Notes under the pieces: generated by a model
Databases searched by the model: none
The model's input: the letters and a program-made list of their open reading frames with translations, nothing else
What the model was told of the DNA's origin: nothing
Assembly: GCF_938045225.1 (NCBI RefSeq)
Contig: NZ_CALINL010000053.1
Coordinates: 1 to 5,360, forward strand
DNA: 5,360 nt
Reading direction: 5' to 3'
Origin: an uncultured Campylobacter sp.
GTDB lineage: Bacteria > Campylobacterota > Campylobacteria > Campylobacterales > Campylobacteraceae
Translations under genes and position numbers: made by a program
Shown: in pieces, positions 1 through 5,360 of the stretch
How the letters are laid out: every line of letters begins with the position of its first letter
Position numbering within the stretch: position 1 is the first letter of the stretch

Positions 1-55
1 GTCTGCCGCAGACTTAAAATTTCAAACTCATTCAAAGACGCTCAAAAGACAAGCC
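1..55 (+). repeat. Dispersed intergenic repeat, copy 1 (partial, right half)
   Basis: This stretch matches 2857-2911 at 49 of 55 positions without gaps, counted by eye. Four of the six differences cluster at 12-15 and the other two are at 38 and 51. It begins with a small perfect stem (GTCTG-CCG-CAGAC, 1-13). In the second copy the equivalent bases are the loop and right arm of a long inverted repeat, so the left arm of this copy should lie before the window start. It sits about 70 bases upstream of the antiporter start codon and outside any convincing reading frame. Its family identity is unknown; it could be a REP/MITE-like element or a structured RNA. Confidence 0.8.
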
Positions 56-95
56 TAAGCGGGTCAAATTTATCAAAGAATAAAAAACCTTAGGC

Positions 96-101
96 TATAA
101 T
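96..101 (+). promoter_or_regulatory. Sigma70-type -10 box for the antiporter-gltA unit
   Basis: A perfect TATAAT preceded by GGC lies 22 bases before the TTG start codon. Upstream, 66-90 is strongly A/T rich and has no obvious TTGACA, as is usual for Campylobacter sigma70 promoters. Transcription would begin around 107-109, giving a short leader of about 15 bases that still contains the Shine-Dalgarno. Placement is by motif only; no start-site data are available. Confidence 0.7.
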
Positions 102-112
102 CCCCCATTTAC

Positions 113-118
113 AAAGGA
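113..118 (+). promoter_or_regulatory. Shine-Dalgarno that fixes a TTG start
   Basis: AAAGGA ends five bases before the TTG at 124. There is no in-frame ATG nearby: the first is at 316-318, inside the second membrane region of the protein. The ribosome site and the -10 box just upstream together support initiation at the TTG. Confidence 0.75.
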
Positions 119-123
119 CTTTC

Positions 124-1287
124 TTGCAGGCAAACGGACTAAGTATCCTCATCGCGCTAGCTTTTATCATCTTTACGTCGCCGTATTTTTCTAAAATTTT
201 ACGCATACCTATCGCGCCCGCAGAGATTATTTTGGGTTCGGTAGCCGGGTATTTGGGCTTTATCGGGCACAACGAAATATTTAAAATCGTGAGTGAAGTC
301 GGCTTTTTTTACCTCATGTTTTTAGCGGGCACGGAGGTCGATCTCAAGCTATTTTTCACGATAGATAAAAAGATCCTAAAAACGGGCGTCATCTATCTGG
401 CGATACTCTACCTGCTCTCGGCGCTACTGACGTTTTCGTTTGATCTAAACCGCCTTTTTATCCTCATCGTGCCGCTGATGGCCGTGGGCATGATATTTAC
501 GCTGTTTAAGGAGTACGGCAAAAACGAGGAGTGGCTAAATATCGGCATGCTCATCGGCTCGATCGGCGAAGTCGTGAGTATCACGCTGTTAACCTTCGTC
601 GGCGCGTATATGAAATTTGGCGCGGGTAGCGAGCTAGCATTTTCGGTCATATATCTGAGCGGATTTTTAGCCGCGGCAGTGATCGGCTACAAGACGCTAA
701 ACGTGCTGTTTTGGTGGTATCCGCAGCTGCGCGTCATCCTGATGCCCCACTACGACAACTCCGAAAAAGACATCCGCCTGTGTATGGCGCTGTTTTTTGG
801 CATCATCGCGCTTATGCTTTATTTAAATTTAGAGATCGCGTTTGGCGCGTTTGTGGCGGGGACTTTTATCGCGACGTTTTTCGATCACAAAAAGGACCTC
901 CCGCACAAGCTTGCTAGCTTTGGCTTCGGCTTTTTGGTGCCGACCTTTTTCGTCCACATCGGCTCGACGTTTAAACTTAACGCCTTTATGATAGACGGGG
1001 TCGTGCGCGACGCAATGCTGATAACGGGCGTCATGATAGGCTTTAGACTAGCGGCTAGCACGGTGTTTTTAAACATCCTTGGGCTAAAAAATACCGTACT
1101 TTTCGCGCTATCGCACTCGATGCCGCTGACGCTTCTCATCGCCGTTGCTACCATAGCCTACAAATCAGGCGGCATAAATGAAAATTTTTACTTCTCTTTC
1201 ATACTAGCAAGCCTAACTCAGGCTATAATAGTCACGATATGTATTAAAATTTTAATGAGCGTAAAATCAAATTTACAAAGGAGCTAA
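124..1287 (+). CDS. CPA2-family cation:proton antiporter, membrane domain only (KefB/NapA-like)
   Basis: This is a 387-residue, strongly hydrophobic protein with about 11-13 predicted membrane spans, expected in the inner membrane exchanging Na+ or K+ for H+. Family landmarks are visible in order: LRIPIAPAEIILG (26-38), the FLAGTEVDL segment (66-74, like the usual F-x-x-G-x-E-x-D), AFGAFVAG (239-246, like the usual ALGAFLAG) and FLVPTFFVHIG (270-280). The C-terminus ends just after the last span (about 355-379), so there is no RCK/TrkA-N regulatory domain of the kind found in true KefB/KefC; the symbol kefB is therefore withheld. At the position where family members carry the ion-binding Asp-Asp pair, this protein reads SIGEVVS, with Gly148-Glu149. 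The start is TTG, chosen for its Shine-Dalgarno and because the first span begins at about residue 6. The stop is one base before gltA and the gltA ribosome site lies inside its last codons, so the two are co-transcribed. The transported ion cannot be told from sequence. Confidence 0.88.
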   Translation: MQANGLSILIALAFIIFTSPYFSKILRIPIAPAEIILGSVAGYLGFIGHNEIFKIVSEVGFFYLMFLAGTEVDLKLFFTIDKKILKTGVIYLAILYLLSALLTFSFDLNRLFILIVPLMAVGMIFTLFKEYGKNEEWLNIGMLIGSIGEVVSITLLTFVGAYMKFGAGSELAFSVIYLSGFLAAAVIGYKTLNVLFWWYPQLRVILMPHYDNSEKDIRLCMALFFGIIALMLYLNLEIAFGAFVAGTFIATFFDHKKDLPHKLASFGFGFLVPTFFVHIGSTFKLNAFMIDGVVRDAMLITGVMIGFRLAASTVFLNILGLKNTVLFALSHSMPLTLLIAVATIAYKSGGINENFYFSFILASLTQAIIVTICIKILMSVKSNLQRS

Positions 1288-1288
1288 G

Positions 1289-2563
1289 ATGAGCGATACG
1301 GTTACGCTAACCGACAACAGAAACGGCAAAAGCTACGACTTTCCGATACTTCATGGCACCATGGGCCCCGACGTCATCGACATCTCGACCTTTTTTAGCG
1401 ATACGGGGATGTTTACGTTTGACCGCGGCTACAGCTCGACGGCGATGTGCAAGAGCACGATAACCTACATCGACGGACTAAAAGGCGAGCTGATGTACCG
1501 CGGCTACGACATCGCATATCTTGCCGAGCACAAGACCTTCATCGACGTGGCGTATCTACTGCTAAACAGGGAGCTACCCAACGATCAGCAGTACGATGCC
1601 TTTAAACTCGAGCTTAAAAAACGTAGTTTCATCCACGAGGGCATGATGAAACTATTTGACGCATTTCCGGATAAGGCGCACCCGATGGCGATCCTGCAGG
1701 CGGCGGTCTCGGCGCTTTCTGCGTTTTACTTTGATCACCTAAACATGGACAAGCCAGAGGAGTACCACGAGATGGCGATGCGAATAATCGCCAAGATCCC
1801 GACCATAGCGGCGTTTTCTTATAGGTTTTCTCGCGGACTGCCGATCATTTATCCAAATTTAGACCGCGGCTTTACGGAAAATTTCCTCTACATGATGAGG
1901 AGCTACCCGTACGAGCACGTAAATTTGCGTCCGATCGAGGTCAAGGCGCTTGATACGGTCTTTATGCTGCACGCCGATCACGAGCAAAACGCCTCCACGA
2001 CGACCGTGCGCACGGTGGGCTCGACGCACGCGCACCCGTATGCGTGTATAGCTGCTGGTATCGGAGCGCTATGGGGCTGGGCTCACGGCGGCGCGAACGA
2101 AGGCGTCATCCGCCAGCTAGAGCAGATCGGCTCGGTCGAAAACGTGGACAAATATATCGCCCGCGCCAAAGATAAAAACGATCCGTTTAGGCTGATGGGC
2201 TTTGGTCACCGCGTGTATAAAAACTTCGATCCGCGCGCCAAGGTGCTAAAATCTATGTGTGACCAGCTGTTTGACGAGATCGGCATAAACACCGAGCTTC
2301 TAAAAATCGCCAAAAAGATCGAGGAGATCGCGCTAAACGACGAGTATTTCATCTCGCGCAACCTCTACCCGAACGTCGATTTTTACTCGGGACTGATTTT
2401 AAAAGCCCTTAGCATACCAAACGATATGTTTGCGGTTATCTTTGTCATCGGTAGGATTCCTGGCTGGATCAGCCAGTGGATAGAGCTAAAAGAGCAGGAG
2501 AGTATAAAGATCGTGAGGCCGAGGCAGTTGTACGTGGGCGAGACGAACAGAACGCCGAAATAA
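1289..2563 (+). CDS. gltA: Citrate synthase (type II, GltA)
   Basis: The enzyme condenses oxaloacetate and acetyl-CoA to citrate, the entry reaction of the TCA cycle, in the cytosol. The 424-residue length is close to the hexameric E. coli-type enzyme (about 427). The catalytic triad is intact: His266 in WAHGGANE, His307 in GFGHRVYKN and Asp364 in NVDFYSG. Other hallmarks are the N-terminal ELMYRGYDI (67-75), HADHEQNASTTTVRTVGS (228-245), FDPRAKVLK (313-321) and the C-terminal IVRPRQLYVG (408-417). The extended N-terminal domain (about 1-60) marks it as the Gram-negative type II form, which in relatives is inhibited by NADH; that regulation is inferred here. The start is ATG with a strong AAAGGAG at 1277-1283 lying in the end of the antiporter gene, consistent with translational coupling. 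No strong terminator follows directly. Confidence 0.98.
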   Translation: MSDTVTLTDNRNGKSYDFPILHGTMGPDVIDISTFFSDTGMFTFDRGYSSTAMCKSTITYIDGLKGELMYRGYDIAYLAEHKTFIDVAYLLLNRELPNDQQYDAFKLELKKRSFIHEGMMKLFDAFPDKAHPMAILQAAVSALSAFYFDHLNMDKPEEYHEMAMRIIAKIPTIAAFSYRFSRGLPIIYPNLDRGFTENFLYMMRSYPYEHVNLRPIEVKALDTVFMLHADHEQNASTTTVRTVGSTHAHPYACIAAGIGALWGWAHGGANEGVIRQLEQIGSVENVDKYIARAKDKNDPFRLMGFGHRVYKNFDPRAKVLKSMCDQLFDEIGINTELLKIAKKIEEIALNDEYFISRNLYPNVDFYSGLILKALSIPNDMFAVIFVIGRIPGWISQWIELKEQESIKIVRPRQLYVGETNRTPK

Positions 2564-2689
2564 TTTTAAATTTGACGGCTTGTCTTTTTCCGCCATACGT
2601 CGTTAGCGGCTCGGTCGGCTTCGGTCACGTATTATATATACGCTCCCTCGCCTCGTTCGCCACTGCCTCGTCTGACGAAAAAATACGAC

Positions 2690-2712
2690 GCCTTAACTCT
2701 TTAAGTTAAGGC
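2690..2712. terminator. Perfect 9-bp hairpin, candidate terminator after gltA
   Basis: GCCTTAACT (2690-2698) and AGTTAAGGC (2704-2712) pair perfectly around the five-base loop CTTTA. It lies about 125 bases after the gltA stop. On the + strand the stem is followed by AGAATTTACGTTTTC, which is not a real T-tract. On the minus strand a run of six T is found a few bases past the stem, but no gene there needs ending. It may be a weak terminator or transcript-end stabiliser for the antiporter-gltA mRNA. Confidence 0.45.
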
Positions 2713-2747
2713 AGAATTTACGTTTTCAGGGTACGGGTCTGGGCAAC

Positions 2748-2765
2748 TCAAATTTGCAAATTTGA
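2748..2765. repeat. 18-bp perfect palindrome
   Basis: TCAAATTTGCAAATTTGA reads the same on both strands. It contains two AAATTTG units and is followed by a third at 2770-2776. Such a site could bind a dimeric regulator. However, AAATTT is very common throughout this DNA, so the palindrome may simply reflect genome-wide word bias. Confidence 0.5.
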
Positions 2766-2791
2766 CTTTAAATTTGAACACAAAACGACAA

Positions 2792-2911
2792 GGCGAAGTA
2801 TTTTGAGATGAATTTGAATGTTGTGCGGAAATTTTCGTCCCAAGGCTAGACAGATAGTCTGCCGCAGGGCGAAAATTTCAAACTCATTCAAAGGCGCTCA
2901 AAAGACGAGCC
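2792..2911. repeat. Long imperfect inverted repeat; dispersed repeat copy 2 (complete)
   Basis: The two arms pair in ordered blocks: GGC 2792-2794 with GCC 2909-2911; TTTTGAG 2801-2807 with CTCAAAA 2897-2903; TTTGAATG 2813-2820 with CATTCAAA 2885-2892; and 2828-2840 with 2867-2879 (GAAATTTTCG core, one G-U type pair). The apical loop is 2841-2866, with a possible AGAC/GTCT mini-stem at 2848-2851/2857-2860. Its loop and right arm (2857-2911) recur at 1-55. It ends about 20 bases before the cysQ-like start codon, so it may lie in that gene's 5' leader if transcription begins upstream. It encodes no protein. A REP/MITE-type element or a structured leader RNA are both possible. Confidence 0.75.
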
Positions 2912-2929
2912 GCTAAAAAAGAAACCAAA

Positions 2930-3793
2930 ATGCAAAAATTACTAAACCTAGCCAAGCTTGCGGCCATCAAAGCAGGCGACGAGATAATGAAATTTTACGC
3001 CCACAAGGGCTTTGACGACGATGTTTTGGCGGCTCGCTCGACCTTGAACGAAAGCGTATGCGGCAAAAACGGCCGGGATTTCGAGGTAAATTTAAAAACA
3101 GATCATTCGCCCGTGACCTCAGCCGATCTTGCGGCAAACGCTGCGATATTTAAAACGCTAAAAAGCTCACAGATCCCGATCTGCTCGGAGGAAAAGATTT
3201 TGGGCGAGTCTGCGCGGACATTTTGGCTCATCGACCCTCTAGACGGCACGAAGGACTTTATCGAGGGTAGCGGCGAGTTTTGCGTCTGTATCGCGCTCAT
3301 AGAGGACGGTCGCCCGGTTCTTGGCGTTATCTACGCGCCCGTTACCGGCGAAATTTATAGTGCGGCAAAGGGTGAGCCAACGCAAAAAGAGCTTTATAAA
3401 AACGGTGCATTTATCCCGCAAATTTTAGCCGTAAACGAGAGAGCGCCGCAAACGATAATCAGCGGCAAACGCGGCAAAAACGTAACGGCCGGCAAGCTCG
3501 CAACCGCTCTAAATTTTGACATCGCGCGGCTAAGCTCGGCGATCAAATACTGCCGCATCGCCGAAAACCTCGCGGGCGCATACATGCGCTACTCGCCAAG
3601 CTCTATATGGGACAACGCCGCTGGCGAGATGATCGCTGCGGGCGCGGGAGCAAAGATGATCGATCTAGCGACGCTAAAAACGCCGATCTACGACGCAGCC
3701 GCGCTAAAAAACAACGAATTTATCGTCATCGCAAAGGATTTTTTAGACCGTGAGGATGAAATTTTACGAGCGATAAAGCAGATAAATTTATAA
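2930..3793 (+). CDS. cysQ: 3'(2'),5'-bisphosphate nucleotidase / inositol-monophosphatase family (CysQ-like)
   Basis: This is a metal-dependent phosphatase of the IMPase superfamily. CysQ members remove the 3'-phosphate of PAP, the by-product of sulfate activation and sulfotransfer, in the cytosol; activity on inositol phosphates is an alternative. Signatures in order: N-terminal helix LLNLAKLAAIKAGDEIMKFY (4-23), KTDHSPVTSAD (56-66), CSEEK with the metal-site Glu (85-89), motif WLIDPLDGTKDF (99-110, Asp102, Asp105), GVIYAPVTGEIYSA (132-145) and the C-terminal SIWDNAAGEMIAAGAG (225-240, Asp228). All expected metal ligands appear present. At 287 residues it is about 40 longer than E. coli CysQ; part of the excess is a segment at about 24-52 between the first helix and the KTD-SPVT strand. 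The start at 2930 keeps the whole first helix, but its ribosome site is only A-rich (AAAAAAGAAACC), with no GGA. A 366-base gap separates it from gltA, so it is probably a separate transcript. CysQ is preferred over SuhB on overall motif style. Confidence 0.88.
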   Translation: MQKLLNLAKLAAIKAGDEIMKFYAHKGFDDDVLAARSTLNESVCGKNGRDFEVNLKTDHSPVTSADLAANAAIFKTLKSSQIPICSEEKILGESARTFWLIDPLDGTKDFIEGSGEFCVCIALIEDGRPVLGVIYAPVTGEIYSAAKGEPTQKELYKNGAFIPQILAVNERAPQTIISGKRGKNVTAGKLATALNFDIARLSSAIKYCRIAENLAGAYMRYSPSSIWDNAAGEMIAAGAGAKMIDLATLKTPIYDAAALKNNEFIVIAKDFLDREDEILRAIKQINL

Positions 3794-3798
3794 ACTAA

Positions 3799-3845
3799 AA
3801 GGCGACTCGCCGCCACGAGAACGCCGCTGTTTTTGGCGACGCCTT
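3799..3845. terminator. Bulged 11-bp GC-rich hairpin just after cysQ
   Basis: AAGGCG (3799-3804) pairs with CGCCTT (3840-3845), and after a two-base bulge TCGCC (3807-3811) pairs with GGCGA (3835-3839), leaving a 23-base loop. It starts five bases after the cysQ stop. No T-tract follows it on the + strand. On the minus strand it runs into TTTTAGTTTATAAATTT, so it could instead stop read-through from tsaD. It may act as an mRNA-end structure for both convergent genes. Confidence 0.5.
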
Positions 3846-3847
3846 GC

Positions 3848-3900
3848 AAATTTGGACAGCTAAAATTTGACGACAAAAACCGCCAAATTTACCTTTTTTT
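3848..3900 (+). terminator. Candidate intrinsic terminator for cysQ
   Basis: AAATTTGG (3848-3855) pairs perfectly with CCAAATTT (3883-3890). Three bases later a run of seven T (3894-3900) follows on the + strand. The stem is A/T rich and the loop is long (27 bases), so it is weaker than a textbook terminator. The T7 run and the position between two convergent genes support the call. The preceding hairpin at 3799-3845 could contribute. Confidence 0.45.
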
Positions 3901-3910
3901 CGCGAATTTT

Positions 3911-3954
3911 TCGGTGAACAAACCCTTAAATGCTAGCTAAAATTTAATCACCGA
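3911..3954. repeat. Inverted repeat in the convergent gap
   Basis: TCGGTGA (3911-3917) and TCACCGA (3948-3954) form a 7-bp perfect stem around a 30-base loop that contains the palindrome GCTAGC (3932-3937) and A/T-rich flanks able to pair weakly. No T-tract follows on either strand. It lies about 70 bases past the tsaD stop and could be part of its 3' end. The rest of the gap to 4024 holds only AAATTT-rich DNA and no gene. Confidence 0.4.
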
Positions 3955-4024
3955 CCGTAAAATCCGAAATTTCCAGCCGCTAAAAGTCAAATTTAAACAA
4001 AGCAAATTTGGCCAAAAGCCGAAT

Positions 4025-5059
4025 CTAAATCCTCGTTAGCTCGCTTCTCGGACTCGCCTGCAGATCAAGACCCGCAAACTCGCCGCGCAGGTATTTTTCG
4101 CGTCCCGCGCGCGCGATCATCGCAGCGTTATCGGAGCAAAACTCCAGCGGCGCACAGATGAGCTCGCAGCCGTATTTATCGCACAGAGCCTTTAGACGGG
4201 AGCGCAAATTTAGATTCGCGCTCGCTCCGCCCACGACGCCGAAACGCTCGAATTTACGCTCGGCAAAGATCTTTTCTAGCTTGTTTAAAATATGCTTGCA
4301 AGCCGTATTTTCAAAGGCAAAGCAGATGTCGGCAACGTCCTGCGTGCCGAGATTTCCGCTTTCGGCAAGCTTTTCGGTTTCGACGCGAACCTGATTTTTG
4401 AGCCCAGAGAAGCTATACGCCGTGCGAGCGTCGCCAAGCAGCGGCACGGTAAATTTAAACCTCTCGCGCCCACTCTTTGCCGCCTTTTCGACCGCTACGC
4501 CGCCCGGATACCCAAGCCCCAGCATCTTTGCGACCTTGTCAAAACTCTCGCCAAAGCTATCGTCCATCGTCGCGGCTAGCACGCTCACGGCCCCGTCCGC
4601 GGCGATATCTAGCACCATCGTGTGCCCGCCGCTAACGAGCAGTACGCCCGCAGGCAGCCGCGCCTCCTGCGCCAAAAATAGCGAATACACGTGCCCGGCG
4701 AGGTGGTTTACCGCGATCAGCGGCACGCGCAGCGACGAGGCGAGCGCCTTTGCCATCGCGACGCCGCCCACTAGACTCACGGAGAGTCCGGGCTCGTTCG
4801 TGACGGCGACGGCTTTGACGCGGGGTAGCTCGGGTTTGATCTGCTCTAAAATTTTAGGCAACGCAGCCGTATGAAGGCGCGCGGCTAGCTCCGGTACCAC
4901 TCCGCCAAATGCGCAATGCTCGGCATCTTGCGAGATTTTTTTGTGAAATTTTAGCTCCAGCGTGTCGATGTCCAGTAGCGCCACCGAGCTATCGTCGCAG
5001 CTACTTTCTATACCTAAAATCAGCCCGCCCGCACTGCCATGTCGTAAATTTTCGCTCAT
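4025..5059 (-). CDS. tsaD: tRNA N6-adenosine threonylcarbamoyltransferase (TsaD, formerly Gcp/YgjD)
   Basis: TsaD transfers the threonylcarbamoyl group from threonylcarbamoyl-AMP to A37 of ANN-decoding tRNAs, making t6A, with TsaB and TsaE; neither partner is in this window. The 344-residue length fits the family (E. coli about 337). Motifs in order: ILGIESSCDDSSVALLD (14-30), FGGVVPELAARLH (51-63), AVTNEPGLSVSLVGG (85-99), the iron site NHLAGHV with His119 and His123 (118-124), VSGGHT (142-147), DDSFGESFDKVAKMLGLGYP (166-185), SFSGLKNQV (216-224), GGASANLNLR (277-286) and CSDNAAMIA with metal-ligand Asp310 (308-316). The ATG start has AGGA at 5071-5074, 11 bases upstream. The N-terminus carries about 11 residues before the first strand, slightly longer than usual. 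The gene converges on cysQ across a 231-base gap. Confidence 0.98.
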   Translation of the reverse strand: MSENLRHGSAGGLILGIESSCDDSSVALLDIDTLELKFHKKISQDAEHCAFGGVVPELAARLHTAALPKILEQIKPELPRVKAVAVTNEPGLSVSLVGGVAMAKALASSLRVPLIAVNHLAGHVYSLFLAQEARLPAGVLLVSGGHTMVLDIAADGAVSVLAATMDDSFGESFDKVAKMLGLGYPGGVAVEKAAKSGRERFKFTVPLLGDARTAYSFSGLKNQVRVETEKLAESGNLGTQDVADICFAFENTACKHILNKLEKIFAERKFERFGVVGGASANLNLRSRLKALCDKYGCELICAPLEFCSDNAAMIARAGREKYLRGEFAGLDLQASPRSELTRI

Positions 5060-5070
5060 TTTTTAATTTT

Positions 5071-5114
5071 TCCTTTTTTAGCGCATTTTACCGCTTTTTG
5101 CTTTCGCGGTTATA
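5071..5114 (-). promoter_or_regulatory. tsaD: tsaD ribosome site and candidate -10 boxes
   Basis: Read on the minus strand, AAAAAAGGA (ending at 5071) is the Shine-Dalgarno for tsaD. Two -10 candidates lie upstream: TATAAC (5114-5109), which would give a leader of about 40 bases, and TAAAAT (5090-5085), which would give about 20 bases. A small stem ACCGC/GCGGT (5090-5094 with 5106-5110) overlaps both. Which box is used cannot be decided from sequence. Confidence 0.4.
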
Positions 5115-5300
5115 AATTCGGCGCGGTTTTTGACGAAGGCGACAAAATACGCGGACAAATCGCTTGCCGTAAATTTGCGACGAAACCGAATTTGAATAAT
5201 CTTGAATCCAAATTTGACGCACCGAGACCAGCACCTTTAAGGTACTAAATTTGGTTTTGTTAAATTTGATGTTATGCATTAAATTTAATCTTTCGTGTTA
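5115..5300. other. Intergenic DNA upstream of tsaD
   Basis: No supported gene is present. A 63-codon minus-strand frame (5088-5279) lacks a ribosome site and any recognisable protein character. The DNA contains five AAATTT words and one short palindrome, ACCTTTAAGGT (5233-5243). Nothing else stands out before the G-rich edge segment. Confidence 0.55.
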
Positions 5301-5360
5301 AGGGGGAAGGGGCTTGAATTACGCTCTGCTTTGCAGTTGCGAGGCAACGCCGAAGCAAAA
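5301..5360. other. G-rich, hairpin-forming segment cut by the window end
   Basis: It opens with AGGGGGAAGGGG (5301-5312), followed by a nested stem: TTTGC (5330-5334) with GCAAA (5355-5359), enclosing GTTGC-GAG-GCAAC (5336-5348). Composition differs sharply from the A/T-rich DNA before it. It could be the start of another dispersed element. A gene start on the + strand (TTG at 5314 after the G-rich run, frame open to the edge) or a gene end on the minus strand are also possible. With 60 bases visible none can be chosen. Confidence 0.35.

Larger units (their letters stand above)
2564..2800. other. Non-coding gap after gltA (first part)
   Basis: No credible gene is present; the + frame that stays open to 2709 only overlaps the end of gltA in another frame. 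The DNA holds a near-tandem repeat (GGCTCGGTC at 2608-2616, then GGCTTCGGTC at 2617-2626), an A/T-rich TATTATATATA at 2630-2640, three CCTCG copies (2646-2650, 2651-2655, 2666-2670), a small inverted repeat TCGTC-T-GACGA at 2668-2678, the hairpin at 2690-2712 and an AAATTTG-rich stretch at 2748-2777. The GC-rich block at about 2590-2690 looks different from the A/T-rich DNA after it and might be a remnant or another dispersed element, but I do not recognise it. Confidence 0.6.

Noticed and set aside
1..55. CRISPR repeat
   Set aside because: There are only two copies, nearly 3 kb apart, and no regular spacer pattern.
2564..2709. Possible small gene from the + frame that continues past the end of gltA
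   Set aside because: The frame starts inside gltA in another frame. The part beyond gltA has no start with a ribosome site and is made of short repeats.
2801..2906. Insertion sequence or transposase remnant
   Set aside because: No transposase-like coding sequence or clear target-site duplication is visible; only a non-coding inverted repeat is supported.
3899..3906. TTCGCGAA palindrome as an operator
   Set aside because: Eight bases in a convergent gap with no promoter nearby; chance is the simplest explanation.
4398..4874. 158-codon + strand frame opposite tsaD
   Set aside because: It lies wholly antisense to a clear tsaD, and its Ser/Ala/Pro-rich translation is typical of a shadow frame.
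5088..5279. 63-codon minus-strand open frame upstream of tsaD
   Set aside because: It has no ribosome site, lacks a recognisable protein pattern and covers the likely tsaD promoter area.

Overview
The window reads as chromosomal housekeeping sequence from a Campylobacter-type epsilonproteobacterium. Both coding and intergenic DNA are very rich in the hexamer AAATTT. Promoters look like an extended TATAAT box behind A/T-rich DNA with no clear -35. The protein sequences also look epsilonproteobacterial. The fairly GC-rich coding DNA fits the oral concisus/curvus/rectus/showae group better than C. jejuni. That placement is inference from composition and style, not from a search.

Layout: (1) 1-123 is a leader region with one copy of a dispersed repeat (1-55), a good -10 box (96-101) and a Shine-Dalgarno before a TTG start. 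(2) 124-1287 is a CPA2-type cation:proton antiporter membrane protein, and 1289-2563 is citrate synthase (gltA). They are separated by one base and clearly form a two-gene unit on the + strand. (3) 2564-2929 is a 366-base non-coding gap holding a short perfect hairpin, an 18-bp perfect palindrome and a second copy of the repeat, here complete as a long imperfect inverted repeat ending about 20 bases before the next gene. (4) 2930-3793 is a CysQ/inositol-monophosphatase-family phosphatase. (5) 3794-4024 is a convergent gap with several hairpins and a T7 tract. (6) 4025-5059, minus strand, is tsaD, the t6A tRNA-modification enzyme. (7) 5060-5360 is the upstream region of tsaD with candidate promoters, and at the window edge the start of a G-rich, hairpin-forming segment that may be another dispersed element or a gene edge.

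The four genes are ordinary core functions: ion/proton exchange, entry to the TCA cycle, 3'-phosphoadenosine 5'-phosphate or inositol-phosphate turnover, and tRNA modification. Nothing indicates a new multi-gene system. The part most worth following up is non-coding: the duplicated long inverted repeat upstream of two unrelated genes. Secondary points are the unusual Gly-Glu in place of the usual Asp-Asp ion site in the antiporter, and an apparent insertion near the N-terminus of the CysQ-like protein.
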